DNA of 64,000 bases from Triglochin maritima (lineage: Eukaryota; Streptophyta; Magnoliopsida; Alismatales; Juncaginaceae). Shown here in pieces: positions 1 through 9,917 of this stretch. The position numbers and the translations under genes were made by a program. Location of the stretch: the NCBI GenBank assembly GCA_963682175.1, contig OY821771.1, positions 29,904,201 to 29,968,200 of the forward strand, given 5' to 3'. Under the pieces are notes generated by a model. It saw only the letters and a list, made by a program, of their open reading frames with translations. It made no database searches and was not told the DNA's origin. Position 1 is the stretch's first letter. Every line of letters begins with the position of its first letter.

Positions 1-281
1 TGTGTGCACTCACTCCACCCCTTAGGGGTTTTCCCATATCTGTATTCCAGCATTCTTCTTTTGTTCTTAGCTTAGTTGTCATTTCATTGGTTGTTTCTTT
101 CGTTCGCATTTCATACTTCTTAGCGTAGTTTAGTGTAGAGTAGCATAATCAATCTTTCTCCCCCAATTTTTGCCACTTGATTTCTGATAAACAATAGGAT
201 GCTCACCTCCCTGAGGACGACCCGTAGTTGTCACCGCTCCATCGCGGTCGTGCACTTCCGGTTTAAATAAAACGATCAACA
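1..281 (+). repeat. Element A, 3' part of the 5' LTR
   Basis: Matches the ends of the LTRs of B, C and A's own 3' LTR. It ends in ...ATCAACA, seven bases before the primer site. It contains the U5 hairpin (stem 233-237 with 244-248, six-base loop) and the conserved 'gtgcact..ggttt' tail. About nine differences from the 3' copy were counted by eye over roughly 280 bases. Confidence 0.9.
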
Positions 282-287
282 AGTTTT

Positions 288-305
288 TGGCGTCGTTGTC
301 GGGGA
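288..305 (+). promoter_or_regulatory. Primer binding site of element A (tRNA-Asp type, mutated)
   Basis: Reads TGGCGTCGTTGTCGGGGA. This is TGGCGCCGTTGCCGGGGA, complementary to the 3' end of plant tRNA-Asp, with two C-to-T changes. Methylation-driven deamination after insertion is a likely cause, which is inference. Confidence 0.85.
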
Positions 306-1431
306 GGTGCCAGTCCAGATTCTTGTTTGGACGATTCGAGTGGATTTAACTTTTGTCTTGTAGTTTTATTTGTTTCAGGAGACTCACATTGAGAAGGGGA
401 AGCATCTGGTGAAGTTTGGAGCCGTTCGGAGAGAAGAAGACCGCCAATCAGCGGCCTACAACCGCCAACTGGCGGTCTGGTTCTGTGGAGTTTTTCTTTA
501 TCTGATATAATGATATGGGACTCGATTTGGCATGTTTTGACGTATAGTTTGTCCCCAGATCAATAATCAAACCTCCTTTAAGCAACTTAGACCCTAAAAC
601 TCAAAGCAAAAGATTAGGCATTCTTGTTGTTTAGGTCATTTAGATTGTCTTTTATCTTAGCTTTATTTTCTGTTGCTGAGAGCTGGCGTGAGGTACGCAC
701 CTTCTACTCTCATTCATGCATTTCGTATGAACATGCATTAGTTAGTAGGAAGTGCATTGAAACAAGTGTGAGTTGAGCGTTTGTTTGGAGAGTTGATTGC
801 TAGATTTAGACTACAAAACGCTACTAAGGAGGGGCTGTCCCGTAAAAGATAAGGTGGGGGATTTCATCACCCTTTCCTTCGCCCCACAAACCACACTAAT
901 AAAGAGCCTAATTTTAAAAATCAAGTAGACATTGGCCCTAAGGATTTCGGGCGCATTAGGAGAGTGATCTGGTCCCGACCATCATGACCTGATTGGTGTT
1001 GCCCACTTTGTCGATAGTAGGAGAGACGAGATCCCCAGATCTTGGCTCACTTGCTGGGCTTTGTGGTCCTCTTCGTAGGGAGGTGAGGCGTGTTGAGGCT
1101 GTGTGACCTCGCAGTTAGGCGTCGTGTAGCTGTAAGGACCTATAGCGACCTTAGGATTGCTTGAGCCTTGTTTGCTTGTGTGCTTCTACCGTTACCCATC
1201 CACCGTAGCATAATGACTTCTTCCCTTCTCCCCTGAGTCATTCTTTCTCTCCTGTGTTCCCTCGTCTTCTCTTCTACGTACATTCTTTTTAAAAAAAATT
1301 GTGTGTGTGCACCTTTGTGCATGTTTTCGTGGACACGAGACGAGAGTTTTTTTACGAGGAGCGTTTTCAATCCGGATTCGGTCATCGATTTCTCGACAAC
1401 TTCCTCTCGTGTCGCACGTAGTCCGGGTTCA
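306..1431 (+). other. Element A untranslated leader
   Basis: About 1.1 kb with no supported gene. It holds two imperfect copies of the palindromic box (about 440-458 and 461-478), a splice-donor-like AG|GTACGC at 691-696, a box around 852-872 (GGTGGGGGATTTCATCACCC) found in all related elements, and a pyrimidine-rich stretch near 1215-1275. The same order recurs in B, C, N, D and G. Packaging or splicing roles are inference. Confidence 0.7.
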
Positions 1432-3184
1432 ATGGCTGCTAATTTCCGTGTGGAGGAGCAGTTGCTGGACCCACCCGTTCCACCAGTGCTTCCAGTTGTC
1501 GTTCCCATACTCTACGTGATTGATGCTACCCGAGCCGTACGACTCTACCCTCATGCATCGTATTACCAGAGGCTAATGGGAACCATTTTGAGGTTAAACC
1601 TCAATTCATTTCCATGCTCCCTCATTTCACTGGGAAAGGTGACCCCTATATCTTTCTCAGGGAATTTGAGGAGGTCTGTGCTATGTTCAAGCTGCAACAA
1701 CTTAGCACAGACTCCATCCATCCTAGGCTTGTCCCCTTTGCGCTGAAGGATGACGCCAAGAAGTGGTTGTACAGCAACCAGGCGAATGCCTTGAGGACTT
1801 GGGATGAGTTTCAATCTACATTCCTCAAGAAATATTTTCCAAATCATCAGACTCAAAAATTGAGGAACGAAATCAATTCGTTCTATCAACATGAGACCGA
1901 ACCATTCCATGCATACTTAGAGAGGTTCAAGGAGCTACTATCCTCACGGCCACACCATGGCATCGAGTTGTGGCGCCTTTGTCAGATTGTTTACAAAGGT
2001 CTTCACATCCCGTCACGAACACTCCTTGAGTCCATGTGTCAAGGAGAGTTCTTGGGAAAGGATGAAAGGGAGGCATGGGCTTTCCTAGAAGACCTTGCTG
2101 AGAAAACCATGCAATGGGAGAGTGTGAGGGAACCAACTGCATCATCTAGCATAGCAGCGAGGATCGCGAATGCAAACTTGACTAGATCGGGTGCCACATT
2201 TGTTGTCGATACCACTACGGCCACCGAGGCGCGCATGGCGGCCTTAATGCGCCGTATGGATTCGATTGAGGTCCAAAACCAACAAGGTGCACATCACATG
2301 TCCACATCTGGTCTAGTTCCCTATCATTCATGTGGTAGGATAGGTCACGTAGAAAGCGACTGTGAGTCCATTCCTCCTGAGATGGAGCGTGTCAACGCCA
2401 TCTATGATAGAGCCAGGAATGACCCATACTCATCATCTTATAATCCTGGATGGAGGAACCACCCCAATTTTTCATGGAACCAAACTAATGCCCCGGGTGG
2501 TCCTTCAAACTCCTCTAGACCATATTACCAATCACACCAACCTCCCATGCATGCACATTCCTATCAGCCACCCCAAGCAGAAATCACCAATCAATCGGGT
2601 TTCCCAAATTCCAATAATATGGAAACCCGATTCAATTCGCTTGAGACCTTGACTCGTGGACTTGAAAACTCAATGAAATTTTTTATGTCAACCACGAGTC
2701 AAGTTCTCACTTCAAATCAGCAGACCATCAAATCTCTAGAGCTTCAGATGGGCCAATTGGCTCAGTCTGTACATGAAAGAGAGAGAGGGTCTTTTCCTAG
2801 CCAGCCTGAGGTTAACCCCCGTATGTACCAACAACAACACATGCAAAATGAGAATGTGGTACCTCGGGGGAGGCAAGTGAACCATGTGGAGGAACCTGGT
2901 CACCATGTCAATTCCATTGTGACCTTAAGGAATGGAAAATAAGTTGACAATCACATTTCCTTGCCACAACAACCACCATCTATTCAGCCTCTCAATGGGA
3001 ATGGGGGTGAAGAAGAGGCTGAGGGTGAGGGTAATACACCAAGGCTTCCTTCTCAGGCACAGCAGAAAACCTACCTGCCAAAAGCTCCCTATCCAAGTAG
3101 GTTAAACAAAAAGCAGAGTGACAACTTGGACAAGATATTAGAGGTGTTTAAGCAAGTGGAGGTTAACATCCCATTGTTGGATGT
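1432..3184 (+). pseudogene. Element A gag (capsid, zinc knuckle, coiled coil), broken
   Basis: The start is the ATG at 1432, equivalent to 12339 in B. The capsid-type retrotransposon-gag domain covers about 1530-2130 (markers 'DPYIFLREFEE', 'KKWLYS', 'HHGIELWRLC'). A knuckle follows near 2325-2370, here with Y in place of the first cysteine (YHSCGRIGHVESDC), unlike the C-x2-C-x4-H-x4-C knuckle of G. A predicted coiled coil spans about 2630-2790. Lesions are a 1-base deletion near 1508 relative to B, and a TAA stop at 2940-2942 where B and C have a sense codon. The frame then stays open to the insertion of N at 3185 and resumes in phase at 6006. Gag should form the particle and bind element RNA, but this copy cannot make an intact product. 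Confidence 0.88.
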
Positions 3185-4738
3185 TGATTGACATCATTTC
3201 ATGCTTATATTTGTACCTTATATCTATTATCTTACACCTAAGCAATGCTACGTGACGAGTTTTATGTTTAGTTTTCAGGAATAAAGAGGTTTGAAGAGAA
3301 GAGCCATGAAAGGACCCAAAAGCAGGAAAAAGGACTTAATTGTGAGACCTGGGGACCAAGATGCAAGACAGAAGGACCTGATCGTAAGACAGAAGGACCT
3401 AAGAGCAAAACAGGAAACTCCACACCATCATGAGGAGTATTTTGTCAATTCGATTCGGGTCGGAGCTCCACTAAACAAGTTAGATGCATCCAAGACCAAG
3501 AAACACTCCAAGCAAAGCCCAAAACAAAAACCAAGCAGATCTGAAGTTTATAGACCGCCAATTGGCGGTCTTGGACCGCTAATTGGCGGTCCATATTGCC
3601 CCAGATCCGCCAAGCTTTCTCCTGGACTTGTATTATCATGTGTTTAGGCTATTTTTGGTATTGGTTTAGTCCCACATCGGGGGATTGTCCCGGATTAGCT
3701 TTTTCCATGCTTATAAATAGAACTCTTCACCTCCCATTGTATCCATCTCTCTCTTTGGTGGCTTTCTTCCCTACTAAGAGTGAAGCCTTGAAGCAAAACT
3801 CTAGTGGAGGAAGGGTTGCTTGTAATCTGAGTGAGTTCATATTAGAAGTTTTTTAGCTTGTTAATTCTTGCTTAGTTAATGTGTTTACTTTGGTGCTTGT
3901 TTTGTTTTATGCTTCTTTAAATATTTCTTGCTTGATTAGTATAACTTTCATTTCAGTATTATGCTTTCTTTTGCTAATATAGTTAGAGTAATGAGGAGTG
4001 AGTAGTTCCATCCCCATTTGGGGGGTGGAGAAATATGTGATATAATCATGTAGTGTATTAAATGTGTGTTATTTTTCTCCCTTGAGCTTTATATGATTTC
4101 CATAACCATCTAATGGGTCTCCACTCTTATCTTTGATATGCTAATGCTCTTGATTGAAGCTTAGCTTATGCTTTGATTAGTGGACCTATTTTATGGGGAA
4201 TGATAAGGTTAGGATATGGATGAAGTTAATATTGGAAACACAAGTTGTAGTGTATGAGCTCTTGTTGCCTTTACCTTAGCTAATGTCTTGTATGTTTTAA
4301 TGATGTAGTCTTATCTTAATTCATGTGGAGGCATAGTAGGGTCTAGTCTTTATACTTGAGTTCATGTAGCTTCAGTCCAACTATTGTCTTGTATGTTTTA
4401 ATGATGTAGTGAAATCTTAATTCATGTGGAGGGAAAGTTGGATGTAGTTTTATGATTTCATGCACTACATGTTGTGAAGAGCTTAATGAACACACACACA
4501 TACACTTCTTTATATTCACATTATTTCTCTACCCCCTTTGGGGTTTAGTTTTTCTTGCTTCTTTTCCATTTCCATTTGCATCTTAGTGTAGTTTAGTGTA
4601 ACCAACCTTTCTTCCATTTCTTTACCTCCCGCCTTGGCACAAACCAAGTGTCGACACACCTCCCAGTGGACGACCCGTATTTGCCACCGCTTCAACGCGG
4701 CCGTGCACTTGCGGTTAAATATAAAACGAGATCAATCA
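3185..4738 (+). repeat. Element N 5' LTR (1554 bp)
   Basis: Begins TGATTGACATC and ends AATCA just before the primer site. It contains a perfect 18-bp palindrome at 3553-3570 and a second near-copy at 3573-3592. It also has 21-bp repeats of 'aggacctaa/tcgcaag' type near 3350-3412, a USE box at 3669-3679, a TATA box at 3712-3719, and an internal duplicated segment ('cttgtatgttttaatgatg' at 4287 and again near 4387). The two small reading frames in it look like chance. Confidence 0.93.
3669..3719 (+). promoter_or_regulatory. LTR core promoter of N: USE-like box plus TATA box
   Basis: GTCCCACATCG at 3669-3679 matches RTCCCACATCG, the upstream sequence element of plant U-snRNA promoters. TATAAATA lies at 3712-3719, 32 bases downstream. 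The same spacing occurs in A's and B's LTRs. That spacing resembles the Pol II snRNA layout. Use by snRNA-type factors is inference. Confidence 0.7.
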
Positions 4739-4744
4739 AGGTTT

Positions 4745-4762
4745 TGGCGCCGTTGCCGGGGA
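4745..4762 (+). promoter_or_regulatory. Primer binding site of N (tRNA-Asp)
   Basis: TGGCGCCGTTGCCGGGGA, a perfect complement of the 3' end of plant tRNA-Asp, seven bases after the LTR end. Confidence 0.92.
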
Positions 4763-5548
4763 GGTGCTCTGTCCAGACATTGGTTTGGACGAGTCGAGGG
4801 GTTTTTAATTTTTTGTTTTCAGTTTTTCTTAGTTTCAGGGAACCATCAGAACAAGAAGAGGCTACTGGAGAAATTTGGGGAACAGAAGAGCTAAACAAAC
4901 CGCCAATCAGCGGTTGAAGACCGCCAATTGGCGGCCTGGTGAGAGTTTCTGGCCTTGCAATTTTTACTGTTAGTTAATGCTGTAATTTGTGTTATCTGGG
5001 AGCCCTATTTTGCATGCTATGACTTCTGGTTTTCTCCCAGATCATTAATCACTCCCCCATTAATCAACTTGGCCCTAAAATCCAAAGCAAAAGACTAGAC
5101 GTTCTTATTTGTTTAGGTCACACATCATGTATTGACTTGAGCATATAGTTGTCTTTTCTTTTAGCTTTAATTTCAGTTGTTGAGTGCTGGCGTAAGGTAC
5201 GCATTTCCTACACTCATTCACGCATCTCGTATGCCCATGCATTAGTTAGTAGGATTTGCATCAGGACAAGAGTGAGAGAGCGTTTGATTGGAGCGATTGA
5301 TTGCTAGATCTAGGATCAAATCGCTACTAAGGAGGGGCTGTCCCATAAAAGATAAGGTGGGGGATTTCATCACCCTTTCCTTGGCCCCAAAAACCACTCT
5401 TAATAAAGCCTTAACTAAAAGCAAGTAGACATTGGCCCTAGGATTGCGGGCGCACTAGGAGAGTAATCTAGTCGAGACCGTCATGACCTGATCGGCGTTG
5501 CCTACCTTGTCGATAGTAAGAGGTACTGGATCTCCGGATCTGGTATCA
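4763..5548 (+). other. Element N residual leader
   Basis: Non-coding. Carries the doubled palindromic box (about 4899-4937), the splice-donor-like AAG|GTACGC at 5194-5202, and the GGTGGGGGATTTCATCACCC box near 5356-5375. It ends at the deletion junction. Confidence 0.75.
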
Positions 5549-6000
5549 CTTGTATGTTTTAATGATGTAGTCTTATCTTTATTCATGTGGAGGCATAGTA
5601 GGGTCTAGTCTTTATACTTGAGTTCATGTAGCTTCAGTCCAACTATTGTCTTGTATGTTTTAATGATGTAGTGAAATCTTAATTCATGTGGAGGGAAAGT
5701 TGGATGTAGTTTTATGATTTCATGCACTACATGTTGTGAAGAGCTTAATGAACACACACACATACACTTCTTTATGTTCACATTATTTCTCTACCCCCTT
5801 TGGGGTTTAGTTTTTCTTGCTTCTTTTCCATTTCCATTTGCATCTTAGTGTAGTTTAGTGTAACCAACCTTTCTTCCATTTCTTTACCTCTCGCCTTCGC
5901 ACAAACCAAGTGTCAACACACCTCCCAGTGGACGACCCGTATTTGCCACCGCTTCAACGCGGCCGTGCACTTGCGGTTAAATATAAAACGAGATCAATCA
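5549..6000 (+). repeat. Element N truncated 3' LTR (452 bp)
   Basis: Colinear without gaps with 4287-4738 (constant offset 1262). About five base differences by eye over 452 bases, near 1%, so N is a young insertion. Confidence 0.93.
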
Positions 6001-6005
6001 GATGT

Positions 6006-7243
6006 CATCCAACAAATACCTCAATATGCCAAAGTGTTGAAGGATCTCTGCACAACCAAGAGGAAGACCAATGTTCCTAAGAAAGTATTCTTGGCTGCAA
6101 ATATCAGCTCACTTTTGTCCAATCCCACGTACACAAAATACAAGGACCCTGGGTGTCCTACTATTCAGTGTACGATAGGGGACACTAGAATGAGCAATGT
6201 TTTGCTTGATTTAGGATCAGCGGTAAACCTCCTCCCATTCTCTGTTTATCAACAGTTGAACTTGGGAGAATTGAAACCAACTAAGATCACCCTCCAATTG
6301 GCGGATAGATCCATTCGTATTCCCATGTGGATTATCGAGGACGTGCTTATCAAAGTTGGAGATTTTATATTTGCAGTCTATTTTGTTGTCCTCGATACCA
6401 ATCCTGTTGCGAACACCCACTCTCAAATACCTTTGATTTTGGGTAGACCATTTCTGGCCACCTCCAATGCCTTGATTAATTATAGAAATGGTCTCATGAA
6501 GCTCTCATTCGGTAACATGAGTGCCGAGTTTCATGTGTTCAACTCTGGTAGGCAACAAGAACCCATGGATGAACCTTTAAATCTAAATCTCATCCGCCAA
6601 TTGGAGAAAGCACCACAAAATCAACGAACACCCCTAACCCCAATGCAACCCATTGAGAATGTTCGTGGGCCCAGCGAAAACTCAATGCCTGTCTTCGCAA
6701 TGCAACAGAGTGAGTTGGCCTCGAACATGAATGTCCAAAGGGAGTGTTCGTTGCATGATTCAGTTGAGAGTACTAGTGAGAGTGAGACACCTCATCATAT
6801 GCCTATACCAGAAGGTGGCTCTACCTCATGTCCCATGGCCATTGAGCCTTTTGAGCTTCATATTGACTCCAACAAGGACCCACCTATGACCGAGCTTATG
6901 CTTGATGATCTAAATGATGGTGGGAGGTCCTTGTTGGATGACTTGGGGGAGAAGCCCCATTCTTAGTGATGCAAGTCTGCTGCATCCATCGAATGAGCTT
7001 GAGGAACTCATTCCGATGCACCCGCCTATTGGTTGGAGGGTTTTCTTCGATGCGCAATTAAACCCTAGTGAGGCAACACAACTTCATTCTTTGTTGCCCA
7101 CACCCAACCAATATTATGAGGGGTTCGAGCCTTTCAGCTTTGAGCTTTCACCCCTCATGACACCTCAGAGTACCAGTGGAGTTTGCCCATCTCGGCAAGT
7201 CTCTGGTCCTCATGACTTGATGTTCTCATTTGATGTTCCTTGA
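6006..7243 (+). pseudogene. Element A protease and C-terminal domain, broken
   Basis: Continues A's gag frame after the N insertion. A retropepsin-type aspartic protease occupies about 6170-6545. Its active-site motif is D-L-G-S in 'VLLDLGSAVNLLP', the usual plant Athila-type form, and the 'ILGRPFLAT' motif lies at about 6437-6463. It would cleave Gag in the particle. A conserved C-terminal domain follows, with 'IEPFELHID', 'LLDDLG' and 'PPIGWRVFF'. One extra G in the run near 6947-6952 shifts the frame; the rest reads in the next frame to the stop at 7241-7243. The same C-terminal domain occurs in B, C and D. Confidence 0.88.
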
Positions 7244-8845
7244 CCAAATGATTATGAGAATATCGTTGTTGCTGTACATATCATGTAAAAAAATCAAAAA
7301 AAGAAGAAACAAAAGAGAAAAAAAGTGTGTAATAAAAGACTCCATGAGCGAGCATTGATTGTTGTGGGCCCCAACCCTTGTGTACTTGGGCCCCATTTCT
7401 TCACGTATTTGTCTCCCTTCTTCAGTATCTCATAGGTTTTGAGGGAATTCGGGTTTGTGTCCATCAACATAACCACGAACTTCCTTTTGCGCTTCATGTT
7501 GGTGAGATCTTCCATTTTTCATGCATAAATCCATGTGGTGTCATGCTCACATTCCTTGAGGACAATGCATGAAATAGGTGTGGGGGGGTGCTTTACGTGT
7601 GTACATAGTCGAGTCGTTTTCCTTTGATTTTGTTTTCTTTTTGTGTGTTTTGATAGGGTCATGTTAGTGTGCTGCATTTAATATCGATATATCTGCTTGC
7701 CATGATCCTTGGGTGACTTGTCTTCTTTTGCTTGCCTAGTGCTTTAAAATTTTAACATTTCTTTCAAAATCTTCATGTGTTTGCGAAAGAAAATGTTTTT
7801 GTAGGTTTTGCGTGTGTTTAGCATGTGCAAAACCGTTGAGAGGCAAAGTAAAAAGAAAGCTCCCAAAATTGTCTTGAACTTGATGCATTAGGATATCTAG
7901 TTTACTGGCTTTAGGTCTTATAGACTTGTTAGGATGCACCCCGGTTTTCCCTCGGGGTGTGTGTAATCATAGGGTTTCAGTACTCAAACATTTAAAGGAG
8001 TCCACCCTGAACCTTGTGAGTCAAATAATTCGTGTCTGTTAGTATAAGGAAGTTTGTCGTAGTCAAGGGCCCTTAATCTCTTTTTGTGAAACTTAAGTGT
8101 AGGGGTTTTGGTTCCCATGTAGATAAATGAATAAGTGGTGTTCTCTCTTCTCGCACGGCTCCTATCACTCGGAAAAGTAGGTCTGAGGGGCCTTTGTGCC
8201 TGGTGCTTTCGAGTCATCTTACTTGGGATGCACCGACCGAACTCCCATTACACGGGTGGTAGGGATCGCCCTATGTGGAGATTTGGGGGAAGGTGTATGT
8301 GATAGTGTAAGTTCTCATAGGCAATGATGCACGAAACCTGACCCTGGGAGAATCAAACACCAACAAATAAAATGCTCTAAAGAAAAAAAAGAGAAAAAAA
8401 GAAAAGAAAAAAGAGAGTCAAATAAGAACCAAAATGGACTTTACACATTGTATCACATTCAGAAGTTAAGGTTGCCCATGTATTTCACTTAAGTCCTTAA
8501 CTAACTCTCACGAATAACTCATTAGGCTAGGTGTGTGGACCAATTACATATATAGAGTCGATCTGTAGTATTACCGCGTCCCATGATCGAAAAAATAAGT
8601 CCAACGAGTCGTGTAGCTAGATTGATTAATGCATCTTGTTCGGATTTTGTGGGTATATCTGCTGAAAACCCTCAGGAGACAACACTCCTCCTCCTTGGCG
8701 ACAAGGAGGTTTAACGGCTTGTTGCACATGCTAAGTGCAACCGTGATTCCTACGAAAGTGAGTTAGAATTTCTTGTTTTTTTCCGTATGTTTTTTTCCTT
8801 TCTTTGTTTTGCTCGGGACTAGCAAAAGTTAGGTGTGGGGGTATT
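7244..8845 (+). other. Element A 3' non-coding module with two purine-tract boxes
   Basis: No supported gene in 1.6 kb. It has an upstream TAGGTGTGGGGG box at 7575, preceded by 'ttgaggacaatgcatga', and the true 3' purine tract (TAGGTGTGGGGG at 8830) abutting the 3' LTR. Between them lie stretches conserved in B, C and D, including a block near 8716-8770 also present in G. An A-rich run sits near 8380-8417. Confidence 0.75.
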
Positions 8846-9917
8846 TGATTGACATCATTTCATGCTTAGATTTGTATCTTATATCCATTATCTTTTACCT
8901 AAACAATGCTATGTTACGAGTTTTATGTTTAGTTTTCAGGAATAAATAGGTTTGAAGAGATGAAGCATAAAAAAACCCAAAGGCTGGGAAAAAGGACTGA
9001 ATTGTGAGATCTGGGGACTAAGATGCAAGGGAGAAGGACCTGAATGTAAGACAGAAGGACCTAATAGCAAAACAGAATACTCCACACCATCATGGGGAGA
9101 ATTTTAGCAATTCGATTCGGGTCGGAGCTCCAACAAACCAAGTGAAGGCATCCATGACCAACAAATATACCAAGAAAATCCCACAACAAAAATGAGCAGA
9201 ATCTGAACCATATAGACCGCTAATTGGTGGTCCAAGACCGCTAATTGGTGGTCCATTTTGGCCCAAATCCGCTAAAATTTCTCCAGCACATCTATTAGAG
9301 GATGTTTAGGCTATTTTTGGTATCTGTTTAGTCCCACATCGGGGGATTGTCCCGATTTGCCTTTTTCCATGGCTATAAGTAGAACTCTTCACCTTCCATT
9401 GTAATGAATCCATATTTTAAGTGACTATTCTTCCTACTAGATGTGAGGCCTTGAAGCACACACTAAAGTAGGAGGATGCTACTTTTAATGTGAGTCATTT
9501 TAATACAAGTTTTCTTTATTATGTTGTTTGTTTTATGTTTCTTGTTTTGCTTTGCTTAATCTCATTTCATTAGTTTTATTAGCTTAGTTAATATGCTTTC
9601 TTTGTTTAGTTTAATAATTAGTGTAATGTTTAGTGAGTAGTTCCATCCCGTTTGGGGGTGGAGTAGATGTACATACATGCAAATGAGAATGGATTGAATG
9701 CTTTATTTCCAATGTGTTGATAAAACATGAATGTATGCTTGCTTGTTTAGGATAGAATTTATAACTTGTTGATTTTTGCCAAAATGATTAGACACCTCTC
9801 ATGCTTGTTTAGGTTCTGAAATAAACATCTTGCATAAGTAAATGTTAATCGACTAAGTTGGTGAATAAATTGATAGGTTTTGCCACAACATTTAGACACT
9901 TCCTATGCATGATAACA
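8846..9917 (+). repeat. Element A 3' LTR, first part
   Basis: Starts TGATTGACATC right after the purine tract. The two palindromic boxes are decayed ('gaccgctaattggtggtc' at about 9215 and 9237). USE at 9331-9341 and TATAAGTA at 9374 keep the 32-base spacing. It breaks at TAACA (9913-9917), the duplication of element B, and resumes at 18278. Confidence 0.92.

Larger units (their letters stand above)
3185..6000 (+). mobile_element. Element N: internally deleted LTR element nested in A's gag-protease frame
   Basis: Starts TGATTGACATC and ends ...ATCAATCA. It is flanked by perfect 5-bp duplications GATGT at 3180-3184 and 6001-6005. Removing it leaves A's frame uninterrupted. It consists of a full 5' LTR, primer site, about 0.8 kb of leader, then a jump directly into the middle of the 3' LTR. 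The jump joins leader '..tatca' to LTR sequence at a shared CTTG (5549-5552), so gag, 3' module, purine tract and 5' part of the 3' LTR are gone. Length is 2816 bp. Confidence 0.95.

Noticed and set aside
7244..8845. Search for an envelope-like frame in the 3' modules of A, B, C and G.
   Set aside because: No frame longer than about 100 codons is conserved between copies; conservation is in non-coding blocks.
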